Of a DNA stretch of 64,000 bases, positions 28,901 to 37,158 are shown one piece after another. The notes beneath the pieces are model-generated. The model was not told the origin of the DNA, ran no database searches, and saw nothing but the letters and a program-made list of their open reading frames with translations. Every line of letters starts with the position of its first letter. Within the stretch, counting starts at the first letter, position 1. A program made the position numbers and the translations under genes. The stretch is from Bacteroidota bacterium (GTDB lineage: Bacteria > Bacteroidota > Bacteroidia > Bacteroidales > JAGNHN01): positions 62,001-126,000 of the forward strand of contig JAKLHK010000003.1 in assembly GCA_022710185.1 (NCBI GenBank), given 5' to 3'.

Positions 28901-29339
28901 GGACCTGGAGTTGCTCATCCCCGATGATTACGTCGCTCACATTGCCGAACGCCTCAGTCTGTACAAAGAGCTGGATAGTATTGAGGATGAGCAAAGCCTG
29001 GTGGCCTTCGCTGATCGCCTGGCCGATCGTTTCGGCCCTTTGCCTGCAGCGACATCTGACCTGGTGGACTCCATCCGCATGCGATGGCTCGCCCGCGAGG
29101 CCGGCATGGAAAAGCTGGTGCTCAAAGGGGGTAAGATGACGGGTTTCTTCATTCAGGATGAAGCATCCCCCTACTTCCAGACCGATCGCTTCACCGCCGT
29201 ACTACGCTTCGTTCAAGCGCGCCCTGCAGAATGCTATATGAAAGAAAACAACGGCCGGCTGACGCTGACTTTCCGGAAAACAGCCTCGGTATCGGAGGCC
29301 ATTGCCCTCTTGTCCCAGCTTCAACCGGCCGCTTCCTGA
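25959..29339 (+). CDS. mfd: Transcription-repair coupling factor Mfd
   Basis: A DNA translocase that removes RNA polymerase stalled at lesions and recruits UvrA. 1126 residues: UvrB-homology region at the N-terminus, the RNA-polymerase-interacting domain around 470-530 (GDYITHIDHGVGRFDGLEKI), helicase motifs with Walker A GDVGFGKTE (~598-606) and VVDEEQ (~697), LRGRVGRSNRKAF, and the C-terminal TRCF domain. The start is TTG at 25959; an in-frame stop at 25947 leaves no earlier option and the next ATG would remove conserved sequence. Residues ~286-298 read RDDIPPTDVVPE, encoded by two opposed copies of the dispersed motif lying between conserved blocks. The gene converges on the minus-strand surface cluster with a 6 bp gap. 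Confidence 0.95.
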   Translation: MDKKELISRFARHPKFQELFLQMEQGEKFHCRLTGHMGSSLALVAASSYLRSSADHWFILPDQEAAAYFYNDVESLFDESRKDLNKKRVLYFPASYRRNFTAGQRDSDQVLQRTEVLNRIGSDRGRSLIVTYPEALVEKVIGREEIRGQTLALRNGEAVDLDFVADLLFEHGFERADFVVEPGQFALRGGIIDVFSYAAEYPFRIEFSGSHIESLRSFDPASQLSRDRLASISLLPDVEGRGEGQRKVPVPEAVGSLAIWWVHGEQFIAERMTAVFETICSQLLQRDDIPPTDVVPEKVCLDFMPGQALIKALQNNPVIEFAHHSSTGKEIRLNQEPQPSFNKNFDLLLAHLNTNTREGVENLIFTDNPRQVERIYAIVDDVSARKGEEGGYSFSVIPSAVHEGFTDRDLGLACFTDHQIFDRYHRFRLRDSYHSKEALSIKELSNLQPGDYITHIDHGVGRFDGLEKIENSGRWQEAIRIVYQNNDLLYVSIHSLHRISKYIGKEGSEPALDKLGSGAWKKLKNKTKQRVKDIARDLIRLYAERRASEGFSFTPDSYLQHELEASFIYEDTPDQFKATADVKKDMEAGFPMDRLVCGDVGFGKTEVAIRAAFKAVTDGKQVGVLVPTTILALQHFKTFRDRLRDFPVTVDYLNRFKPAHQQRETLARLRDGKIDILIGTHRLLSQDVVFKDLGLLVVDEEQKFGVSAKEKLKKIRVNVDTLTLTATPIPRTLQFSLMGARDLSVINTPPPNRQPVQTELRAFGAEVITDAIQYELSRSGQVFFIHNRIQNIREVSDMLRKFVPGTSVAVAHGQMDGKELERTMLDFIDGEYDVLVSTTIVESGLDIPNVNTIIINDAQNYGLSDLHQLRGRVGRSNRKAFCYLLAPPLSILSTEARKRLKAIEEFSDLGSGFNIAMRDLDIRGAGNILGAEQSGFISEIGYEMYQKILDEAIQELKQGDYKEYFREEGQEDFVKDCVIETDLELLIPDDYVAHIAERLSLYKELDSIEDEQSLVAFADRLADRFGPLPAATSDLVDSIRMRWLAREAGMEKLVLKGGKMTGFFIQDEASPYFQTDRFTAVLRFVQARPAECYMKENNGRLTLTFRKTASVSEAIALLSQLQPAAS
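26814..26846. repeat. Inverted pair of dispersed motif copies inside mfd
   Basis: A forward variant (26814-26828, with one change, GACGACAT) and a perfect reverse copy (26834-26846) lie 5 bp apart. They keep the mfd frame open and encode RDDIPPTDVVPE in the UvrB-homology part. Confidence 0.85.
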
Positions 29340-29345
29340 ACAGCC

Positions 29346-32300
29346 TCAGATCTTGATCAGTCGGATGGCCCGGATGGTGTCTGCAAACCGGAGCGTAAGC
29401 AGATACACTCCGTTTCCTATTGCAGGCAAGTTATAGGTCTGCCCGGTACCTGACTCCCCCAAATCCTTGATCTTCCGGCCATCCTGTCCCATCAGACTGA
29501 CCTGTGCTCGCCCCATCCCCTCGGGCCAGGATAGGGTGAAAGTTCCGAAGGTAGGGTTAGGATAGAGGGTTACCTCAGCTGTTGACCGATGCACATCGGT
29601 ATTGCCCTGGCTTCCCGGTGGGCAGGGACAACCCATTTTGAGCCCAGGGGAAAACAGGGAGCAGTCGACAGGAATGAAGGTGGCTTCCGAACCAGCATAC
29701 AGGGTGAGGCCGGGCAGAAGGTCAATGTTCCTGCTGTACCACAACCCTCCCGAGCCAGGCCACAGGTTAACCATGCACCCGTCACCGCCAAGCCTGAGCT
29801 CTCCGCAGTCATCGGCAAGGTGTTGCCCTGTGTAGAGGTCAAGGTGGCACCAATCCCTTACCCTTTCACAGGGTGGGATAACGTCATTAACCATGTAGGC
29901 ACTACCCCTGTTGCCCTTCCACCCAAAGGCTCCCGCCAGGGCATGGCTGGAAGAGAGGGAAACGCTCCATCCATAGTATTCATAGGCTTCGGGACTGGAT
30001 GGAGTGAACTTCTTCCATTGGATCCAGTCTCCGGTATCGTTCCTCCTGAACAGATACATCGATCCGCCCGAAGGGGCCAGGGTGCCGTCTCCAGGTTTAC
30101 CCGCGAGAAGGTAACGGCCCCGCAGGGCCGCCGATTGGCCGAAGTTCGTGTTCCCGCTGTTCCCATCGGCAGGAACGACAAAGCCATCCACATGCCACTG
30201 GCTGCCATCAAAGGCATAGAGGACCACACGGTTGTTCCAGGTGTCCCCGCATACGGCCAGGGGGCAGTCCAGAGAGACGCCACTGGCATTGTCCTGAAAG
30301 CGTTTTGATACAGTTTGCCACACTCCAGCGGTTTTTTTCCAGAACCATATTTCGTCGGTTGCCGTAGGGTGATAGAGGGTTGTGATGGCATGATCGCCCT
30401 GAATATCCACTGCGTAGCCGAAGCGATCGGGAAGCGAAGCGCTTGCATCTTCCAGCTTGGTCTCAAGGGCCCAGGATCCGCCGTTCTCCTTGTAAACCCA
30501 GGCAGCGCCGGGAAGGGCCTGGGTATGGGAAGGTGCGCCAATGCATAAGATCCCATGATCAATGCTTACGGCCCAGCCAAAATAGTAGTTTTTGGTGGAT
30601 GGACAGGATATCAGGAGTGTCTCCACCCATGAACTCCCGTTGAATTGGAAAATGGCGGCCTTCCCGTGTGAGCTGCTGCTGTTGCCGGGGGCCCCAGCGA
30701 TCAGTCTTTGTCCGTCGAAATCAAGGGCGTGTCCGAAATAATCGTCCTTAGAGCCGTTACTGAGTGCGATCTTCTGAAAGAAGGTCCAGGTGCTGTCAGG
30801 ATTAAGCTTATAGACATAGACGGAACCTGAGGCAGAACCCTGATCGTCATCATGTGGAGCCCCGATAAAGGCCCACTCCCTGTCGGTTGCCACTGCCAAG
30901 CCAAACATGTCGTTCAGGGCAGGGTCAGTGGGCACCAACTGGTTCAGGTCAGCCGTGAGGTCGTTCAGCGCATCGGGGATCACGGTCACATTTTTCATGG
31001 CCACACCAAGCAGGTTGTCCAGGTAGTCCCTCACTTCGAGCCGGACCTGGTAGACCCCCGGCGAGTAGTAGAGGTGCAATGGAACACCGAGCACTTCGGC
31101 AAGGGTGCCGTCGCCAAAATCCCACAACTTGCGCGCGAACGAAGGCCCGCCTGAACACAGGTCGTCAAAGCGGGTGAAGTCTCCGGCTACAGCCGGGCCC
31201 CTCACCCCAAAGTCAACTGCAAGGGCTGAGTTGAAGGGGGGGTACACATAGACGGTCTGCTCCTGTTGATAGGCCTGCCCGGCCAGGTCAGTGATGGTGA
31301 GTACCACGTCGTAAAAACCTGGAGCGTTGAAGATGTGGACCGGACTATGGGCCGTGCTGCTGGATCCATCATCGAAGTCCCAGTATACTCCGCTAATATC
31401 ACCCGAGGAAGTGTTGGTGAAACATACATAGGAGGGAACAGCCAGGTTAAGCTGATCGAAGCTGAACGAAGCATTGGCCCCGCCGTTTCCCATGGATTGC
31501 GGAAGCACGGTGACATAATCGACCCTGAAGCACTGCGAAGGTTGGCCATTCGCGTCTGCGATGGTGAGCGAAGCCGAATAGTTCAGCGGATCACTGGTTA
31601 AGTTGGTGTAGGTAACCGGTGGGGGATATTTTCCTGTCCAGGTCATCCCATTACCAAAGTTCCATTGCCATTGGTCTGGATTGCCGGTGGATACATCTAC
31701 GAAATTCACGGTGAGAGGAGAGGTGCCCAGCACAGGGATACCCACAAATCCTGCCTGGAGGGAACTGGCGTTGGGATTGCTCCCCAGGAAGAACCCATGA
31801 TGATCATCTGCCTGCGTTTTGAGGTTACCGGTCCAGCTCCCGTCGTTATTGCGGTGCGGCAAGGCACTGCCCGGGGTAGGTCCCGGAAACTCAGGCAGGC
31901 AAAGGGCATTCCCTGCCAGGTCAGTGCCCTGGATGCTCATATGCTGGAACCCGGTCTTTCCGGCCTGTATGGCCGTGTAGAGATAGGTAAAAGGGATCAT
32001 TATGCTCCATTCGGTGCGCTGTAGATTGGCAGGGTGCATGCTGTGGTCGCTGAGTCCGGCCAGTATCGAGGGATCCGCGAAGTCCATGGACATAGCGCGC
32101 ATGGGTTCTGAGGTGTGGACCGTAACATGCACATTCAGCATTCCAGACGAGGAAGAATTGGTTGGGAAAATGGTCCACGTCAGTTGGTCGGTGTATGCGT
32201 TCCAGTCGGCCCAGGCGCTGTAAAGCAGATGGTCGGCGTTCACGCTGACCCCCCGGACGAAGGGTTTGAAATTGTCGAGGATCACCTTCTTCTCATCAGT

Positions 32301-33386
32301 TGTATTCAGACCGCTGATGTCCGTACCTCTGGCATAGAGGCTTGTCCTGCCATCTGGGAAGCGGCATTCCAGGTTACACAAGGCTTGGTTCCCAAGCGCG
32401 TCCACACGGGAGGCGAAGTGGTACTTGAAGAAATCCTGGCTGGGCCCGCTGTTGAAGGGATAAATTCCTGTATCGGCCCTGGTCAGGATCTGGGAGGTGT
32501 TAAGGAGCACATGGATGGGAACCCCACTCAGGCCATGATGCTCGTACCGGTATGTCCTCAGTACGGATTCGACACCTCCCAAAGGAACGACCGACAAGCG
32601 CATCTGGTCAAAATCCTTGTCGTGGGACACATTCATCATGGCCGTCAGCAACAGGGGTTGGCCGTAAACATTGCTGTCAGGGAAGTCCTGGGCCTGGGTG
32701 CCAAGATTTTTCTGAGGCCAGAGGAACACTGTAGGGCTGTAGTCATTCTCATGCGCGATGAACCGGAAGGGGTTCTCCCAACCCAGTAATCCATTGGGAC
32801 TGTAATCGATATGCAAGTGATTTTCCCCATTCGACCGGAAGACCAGGTCGCCGGCACTTACAATCCGAGTGGCCGGGATGAACTGTTTGGTGATCGTATC
32901 CTTAATGCTGGTCAGGGAGGGGGAATCGGTCAGGGCCTTGACCGTATTCAGCTTTCCCGACTGATACTCACGGATGAAGATCACATTGTAATAGCAACCG
33001 TATTGGTAATCAGCAGGATATACTCCCCATGTATAATCGGGGTACTCTCCGGTATACATATGGAAGTACCGCCATGGTCCGATCATGATGTAGGAGTTGA
33101 CCCCAGCCTGCACGATCTTGTCGATTGTTCCCCCTGCAACAGCATAAGCTTTCCCGCCCTGGCTGAGCTGGTAGTCGATTCCTACGTGTGGATTGGTGCC
33201 TGCCGGGATATGGCGTGGCCCATAGTCGCTGTTGACCTGTCCGAACTGGGTTGTGCTGCGGGTAATAGGGTCAATCAGTGATTGACCACTTCCGTGCAAC
33301 ACATTTCCCGTCAGGCAAAGGACCGCGATGACCAGGTTTTTCCATGAATCAATCGCTCTTCTGTGGTATTGATCTTTCCTTCCCAT
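29346..33386 (-). CDS. Multidomain T9SS protein: M23 peptidase, PKD and FG-GAP-like repeats
   Basis: A 1346-residue exported protein. After a signal segment (~17-36) comes an M23 (LytM-type) metallopeptidase-like domain with all five expected residues: H67 and D71 in PHVGID, H109 in YFHMYTG, H190 and H192 in ENHLHID. These correspond to the zinc ligands and catalytic histidines of LytM. PKD domains follow (~545-600, ~645-720, ~735-805; for example VYWDFDDGSSS), then five or more FG-GAP-like beta-propeller repeats (~830-1190; FGLAVATDREWAFIGAPHDD), then a type A T9SS domain (LYPNPTFGTFTLSW to GNGVYLLTLRF). M23 enzymes usually cut peptidoglycan cross-links or glycine-rich peptides. The start overlaps the previous gene by 38 bp. 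Confidence 0.85.
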   Translation of the reverse strand: MGRKDQYHRRAIDSWKNLVIAVLCLTGNVLHGSGQSLIDPITRSTTQFGQVNSDYGPRHIPAGTNPHVGIDYQLSQGGKAYAVAGGTIDKIVQAGVNSYIMIGPWRYFHMYTGEYPDYTWGVYPADYQYGCYYNVIFIREYQSGKLNTVKALTDSPSLTSIKDTITKQFIPATRIVSAGDLVFRSNGENHLHIDYSPNGLLGWENPFRFIAHENDYSPTVFLWPQKNLGTQAQDFPDSNVYGQPLLLTAMMNVSHDKDFDQMRLSVVPLGGVESVLRTYRYEHHGLSGVPIHVLLNTSQILTRADTGIYPFNSGPSQDFFKYHFASRVDALGNQALCNLECRFPDGRTSLYARGTDISGLNTTDEKKVILDNFKPFVRGVSVNADHLLYSAWADWNAYTDQLTWTIFPTNSSSSGMLNVHVTVHTSEPMRAMSMDFADPSILAGLSDHSMHPANLQRTEWSIMIPFTYLYTAIQAGKTGFQHMSIQGTDLAGNALCLPEFPGPTPGSALPHRNNDGSWTGNLKTQADDHHGFFLGSNPNASSLQAGFVGIPVLGTSPLTVNFVDVSTGNPDQWQWNFGNGMTWTGKYPPPVTYTNLTSDPLNYSASLTIADANGQPSQCFRVDYVTVLPQSMGNGGANASFSFDQLNLAVPSYVCFTNTSSGDISGVYWDFDDGSSSTAHSPVHIFNAPGFYDVVLTITDLAGQAYQQEQTVYVYPPFNSALAVDFGVRGPAVAGDFTRFDDLCSGGPSFARKLWDFGDGTLAEVLGVPLHLYYSPGVYQVRLEVRDYLDNLLGVAMKNVTVIPDALNDLTADLNQLVPTDPALNDMFGLAVATDREWAFIGAPHDDDQGSASGSVYVYKLNPDSTWTFFQKIALSNGSKDDYFGHALDFDGQRLIAGAPGNSSSSHGKAAIFQFNGSSWVETLLISCPSTKNYYFGWAVSIDHGILCIGAPSHTQALPGAAWVYKENGGSWALETKLEDASASLPDRFGYAVDIQGDHAITTLYHPTATDEIWFWKKTAGVWQTVSKRFQDNASGVSLDCPLAVCGDTWNNRVVLYAFDGSQWHVDGFVVPADGNSGNTNFGQSAALRGRYLLAGKPGDGTLAPSGGSMYLFRRNDTGDWIQWKKFTPSSPEAYEYYGWSVSLSSSHALAGAFGWKGNRGSAYMVNDVIPPCERVRDWCHLDLYTGQHLADDCGELRLGGDGCMVNLWPGSGGLWYSRNIDLLPGLTLYAGSEATFIPVDCSLFSPGLKMGCPCPPGSQGNTDVHRSTAEVTLYPNPTFGTFTLSWPEGMGRAQVSLMGQDGRKIKDLGESGTGQTYNLPAIGNGVYLLTLRFADTIRAIRLIKI

Positions 33387-34542
33387 CGTTCCAACCCTCC
33401 ATCTTAAAGATCATTTTTCTGTCAAAGTACACGAGGAAACCGGAATTTCCTGTATTCCCCATTATCCTGAAATGTCTGAATTCTCCGGATGCCGTCCCTT
33501 TTGCGCGACCTCCGGAGCTTAGCCTGAGGTCTTTTCCTATCAGGTTCATTCCGAAAATGGAATTGGGTGTCAGCTGCGGAAAGATGCCGTAGATCCCCTG
33601 GTACTCCACTTCATGGGTGAGCCCCATGAAAGGCAAGCTGTCGCAGAGGATGTTCATGGGATAGCTCGCCAGGGTGTCTGCCATTCCCTTGCCAAACACC
33701 AGGTAGGCCTTTGCATGGTCATCCCTGACAAGGAAAGTATTGAATCCGGAGGTCAGGATATGGCTCTTGCCCATACCCTTTCCGTACTTTCTCCATTTCT
33801 CCTTCCCTTGATGATCGAGGCAGATGAGCGTATCGGAACGGCTGATAAGAATCTCTGTCCCTTTAGGGTGAAGGGCCCTGAGCATTGGAGCCGTACCTGT
33901 GAAGTATTTCTCCCATTGCTTCCCCTGGCCGAGATCAGTCAACCGCAGGCGGTAGGGCCCCGAACCGGGGTTCAAGGGAGGGTGCAGACTGACAAACAGA
34001 TCGTTCTCCGTGGCATGGAGCAGATGAACCGGTTCCTTTTCCATGAAAAGGATGCGACCCCCTGAGCCAATAAGGCATTGGTGTGTTTCCACCGCCCCCT
34101 CGAACTTGTCGGCGTACACCTGGAAAAAGCGCGGACTTTGCGGATGATAGGAAGATTGCTCCAGGGTGAAAAAGAAGTCCCCTGAATCTACTGTCCACAG
34201 GATCTGTCCCTCTCGGTCAGCCATGCCCAAGTGGTAGAAGTGGGTAGGAGCTTCTTCCACCCCGTGGAGGAGTTCCCGGTACTGGAACAGGGCCTGGCCC
34301 AGTTCGGGGTACAACCAGACCGAAACATCCCTCTGCCGCGAGGCCAATACTTCCCTGCCATCAAAGGCAGGATAGGCAATGGTGTCCAGGGCCCTGAGGT
34401 CTGTACCCAGCATGCCGGGGTATCCTGCAAAGCTCAGTTCGACTGCATCGGCAATGAAAGCGCGGGCGTCAGCCGATGGCGACTGTCCCTTCAAAGCCAT
34501 CAAAGGGATGAAAATGGTCAGGAGAAGGATGAATTTTCTCAT
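33349..34542 (-). CDS. Secreted protein of unknown function
   Basis: A 397-residue protein with a signal peptide (KFILLLTIFIPLMALKG|QS). I do not recognise a named family. The middle part has repeated strand-turn units such as SDTLICLDHQGKEKWRKYG, which resemble PQQ-type beta-propeller blades, and residues ~85-130 read as a separate domain (LFQYRELLHGVEEAPTHFYH). It lacks a T9SS sorting domain and a lipobox, so it should be periplasmic or released. It overlaps the upstream gene by 4 bp (ATGA) and the downstream M23/PKD gene by 38 bp, so all three are probably translated together. Confidence 0.65.
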   Translation of the reverse strand: MRKFILLLTIFIPLMALKGQSPSADARAFIADAVELSFAGYPGMLGTDLRALDTIAYPAFDGREVLASRQRDVSVWLYPELGQALFQYRELLHGVEEAPTHFYHLGMADREGQILWTVDSGDFFFTLEQSSYHPQSPRFFQVYADKFEGAVETHQCLIGSGGRILFMEKEPVHLLHATENDLFVSLHPPLNPGSGPYRLRLTDLGQGKQWEKYFTGTAPMLRALHPKGTEILISRSDTLICLDHQGKEKWRKYGKGMGKSHILTSGFNTFLVRDDHAKAYLVFGKGMADTLASYPMNILCDSLPFMGLTHEVEYQGIYGIFPQLTPNSIFGMNLIGKDLRLSSGGRAKGTASGEFRHFRIMGNTGNSGFLVYFDRKMIFKMEGWNDGKERSIPQKSD

Positions 34543-35501
34543 GGCGAAGAGGTGTTGGTGGTTGGTGTGGGTGCTGAATGAAGATCCTTCTCTAAGTTAG
34601 TGACCTTTTCGTTCAGTTCGATGAGGTAGAGCGAAATCTCTTCAATTTTCCCAAGCAACGCAACGCTCAACCATCCCAAATCGACCGGTTGCGCCAAAGC
34701 TTCGCTTTCGGGAGGTATCCCGGGCAGATGACCATGCTGTCGGATGTAAGGCCTTAGGCTGTCCAGCGGGAACAAATGGGCAGCGGGCGCGAGGACATCG
34801 TCTTTCCATACATCCAGCCTGACCTTCACCTCCTTTGCTGTTAGGGTATTGTCAATTCGCATAGAGCCGTTGGCCTTGATGCTCAGGCTGGTGTCACCAT
34901 TAATAAGCACGGAGAACGCTTCCGTTTCGGGATTTTGCGCCTGACAACGTATGCCGTATCCGGGAACTGCACCCTGGGTCGTCTTCACCAGCAACCCATC
35001 ATAATCTCCGGCACAGACCTCCAGGCGAGCGGCCGGAGCGGAGGTGGCGATGCCAACCTTGCCTGCAGTCCCCGGCCCGGCAGAGGTCCCAATGAAAAAC
35101 GTGGGAACATTGCTGTTGAACCCTACCATCAGCGAGTTGGAAATGGTGTTGACCAATGCTGATGTTGCATACCCTGATCCCAGGGTGTACGACCTGATCC
35201 CTGTGGACTTGACCTGGGTTCCCAAGGCCAGACTATAGCTCCCTGTGCTTTGGGCCGAATATCCGGCCGCCAGACTGTAAAGCCCTGAAGCCAGGGCATT
35301 CATTCCAAACGCATGGGCTGCTGTACCTGAACTTATACTGTTCAGCCCGGAAGCCATTGCAGCCGTCCCCGTTGCCTGGGTGCTCATGCCTATGGCGCTG
35401 GAATTAAGGTTGTTGGTTTGTGTTCCCTGGTAATAGACCTGTGCGCTGGATATACCGGGCCACAGAACCAGGATTAGCAGGATGATTTTCTTTCCCTTCA
35501 T
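34539..35501 (-). CDS. YadA-head-like repeat protein with coiled-coil tail
   Basis: A 320-residue exported protein (signal peptide KKIILLILVLWPGISSAQ). Residues ~30-120 contain seven or more 14-residue repeats of the YadA head/Hep-Hag type (ATGTAAMASGLNSISSGTAA and successors, each with ASG/AAG turns), which form left-handed beta-roll trimers. A middle segment (KVGIATSAPAARLEV) and the C-terminal YIRQHGHLPGIPPESEA block, followed by a heptad-like helix (LLGKIEEISLYLIELNEKV), resemble Bacteroidota tail-fibre or chaperone-of-endosialidase-adjacent proteins. There is no barrel anchor as in true YadA adhesins, so surface attachment would need another route. It is the third gene of the minus-strand surface run. 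Confidence 0.7.
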   Translation of the reverse strand: MKGKKIILLILVLWPGISSAQVYYQGTQTNNLNSSAIGMSTQATGTAAMASGLNSISSGTAAHAFGMNALASGLYSLAAGYSAQSTGSYSLALGTQVKSTGIRSYTLGSGYATSALVNTISNSLMVGFNSNVPTFFIGTSAGPGTAGKVGIATSAPAARLEVCAGDYDGLLVKTTQGAVPGYGIRCQAQNPETEAFSVLINGDTSLSIKANGSMRIDNTLTAKEVKVRLDVWKDDVLAPAAHLFPLDSLRPYIRQHGHLPGIPPESEALAQPVDLGWLSVALLGKIEEISLYLIELNEKVTNLEKDLHSAPTPTTNTSSP

Positions 35502-35523
35502 TGCCTTCCCTCCTTGAATCGTT

Positions 35524-37134
35524 TTAGTGTTGGATTTTGATGAGTTTGATGGATGCGCAGTTACCTGGCGCGCTTTTTATAGTACAGATGTATATGCCAG
35601 CCGGTAGCCCCTCGGTAGAGATTCGCTCTCCTACGGTGAATTCCCTTTCCATGATCAGCTTGCCTGTAAGATCAGATAGCTGGCATCTTCCCCTGATGAT
35701 CCGTTCCTCCGAAAGGATTCGGAATTCGTCCCGGGTAGGGTTTGGGAGTACACGCAGGCCTGTGGCTGTTTCTTGAGCATAAGCGAGGCTGGTGCCGGAA
35801 GACTCATAGGCGCCAATATCCACCTGTGTGCCGGCTACCCGGGGTGCCCCGGTAAGGTCTGTGGCAGGTACGGATATGCCAGGAGGCAGGGCCGTGCCCG
35901 CATCAATACAGGAAGATGCGCCTTGCAGGCGATAGTCGTATGCCAGGTTGAACCCGTAGGTGCCAGGAGTCATTGCCGGGAGCACAAACATGGGGTCGGC
36001 CTGAATCACATTGTTACCATATGCAGGATAATATCCTCCGCTGATGCAGCAATGCATGACCAAGGGAGTATCCACTACCACGAATAGTTGATTTTCGGGG
36101 AGCATGGTGCCATTGTGCCAGATGATGTTGTTGGCGATTGTCAGCAGAGGGGAGTTAACGGCTATCCCTGCATTCTCATTGAAAGCGATGGTGTTGTTGA
36201 GGTATATGCTTTCGGAGAAGTTGTGGCCATTGATGATGCCTGCCCCGGCATTACTGACGATGAGATTATTGGCGACCATCGAAGCGAGTGTACTTTCGTA
36301 GAGCCCGGAGTTGCTGCGGTTGTTCTCGAGCACATTCCTGAAGACGGTCATCCCTCCTGAAGGGAAACTAAGGTGGATGCCGCCCCCATTACCTTGGGTG
36401 ATACCTGGCCCGACAGTATCAGTAGCGAAGTTGTTCAGAAAAACATTTCCTTCGATCCAGGCCGGCTCGTTCCTCGCGCTAATACCGCCTCCGCTCAGCT
36501 CGGCCATGTTGCCAAGGAAGGTGCAATCCTGAATACGTCCCCCCGGACCACCAGTAATCTCCACCGCACCACCGTACATGCCGGACCGGTTGCCCTCGAA
36601 ATGTGTAAGGCGTATCGTAATCCCTGCACTATCGGCATGCACCGCCCCTCCACCGGATTGGGCGAGATTATCCAGGAAAATGCATTCGCTGATCATGGTG
36701 TGCCAGCGTCCACTGGTGCTCAATGCTCCCATACCATCATTCCGGCAATCAGGGCCGGAACCGCAGTGAATGAAATGACAGTGTTCAAAGACCGAGGTGT
36801 CCAAGCTGGCTGATGGTTCAAGCCTGATCCCCCCACCTGCACCGATCCCTCCCACGGAATCCCCAATGAATGTGATCGGTTCCCCTGGTGTTGCGCTGGC
36901 GATGATCTGACCATGGACCAGGAGATAGTACATTCCGGTGAAGGTGATCCGGGCCGATGGCTGGATAATCAACGTTGTCCCCGCAGGTATGCTGATATCA
37001 GTGGATATGATGACAGTATCGGACCACCAGAGGGTGTCCTTGGTGTCAACGAGGCTAATCGGCAGGGCCTTTAGTCCTCCCACAGTCAACATGAAAAGGT
37101 ATAGGCCAGCAGTGAATTTCGGATGGAGCCTCAT
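35524..37134 (-). CDS. Right-handed beta-helix protein with T9SS sorting domain
   Basis: A 536-residue exported protein. After a signal peptide (~8-24) the region 35-400 shows parallel beta-helix rungs with repeated asparagine and glycine turns (for example FEHCHFIHCG, FEGNRSGMYGGAVEI, FLNNFATDTVGPG). The end is a type A T9SS domain (LRVLPNPTRDEFRIL to LPAGIYICTIKS). Helix proteins of this kind include polysaccharide lyases and adhesins, but no catalytic residues of a known lyase are recognisable, so it is called a surface beta-helix protein. It lies 22 bp upstream of the YadA-like gene. Confidence 0.8.
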   Translation of the reverse strand: MRLHPKFTAGLYLFMLTVGGLKALPISLVDTKDTLWWSDTVIISTDISIPAGTTLIIQPSARITFTGMYYLLVHGQIIASATPGEPITFIGDSVGGIGAGGGIRLEPSASLDTSVFEHCHFIHCGSGPDCRNDGMGALSTSGRWHTMISECIFLDNLAQSGGGAVHADSAGITIRLTHFEGNRSGMYGGAVEITGGPGGRIQDCTFLGNMAELSGGGISARNEPAWIEGNVFLNNFATDTVGPGITQGNGGGIHLSFPSGGMTVFRNVLENNRSNSGLYESTLASMVANNLIVSNAGAGIINGHNFSESIYLNNTIAFNENAGIAVNSPLLTIANNIIWHNGTMLPENQLFVVVDTPLVMHCCISGGYYPAYGNNVIQADPMFVLPAMTPGTYGFNLAYDYRLQGASSCIDAGTALPPGISVPATDLTGAPRVAGTQVDIGAYESSGTSLAYAQETATGLRVLPNPTRDEFRILSEERIIRGRCQLSDLTGKLIMEREFTVGERISTEGLPAGIYICTIKSAPGNCASIKLIKIQH

Positions 37135-37158
37135 GGGTTTTCTGTTTTATTCCGAAGG

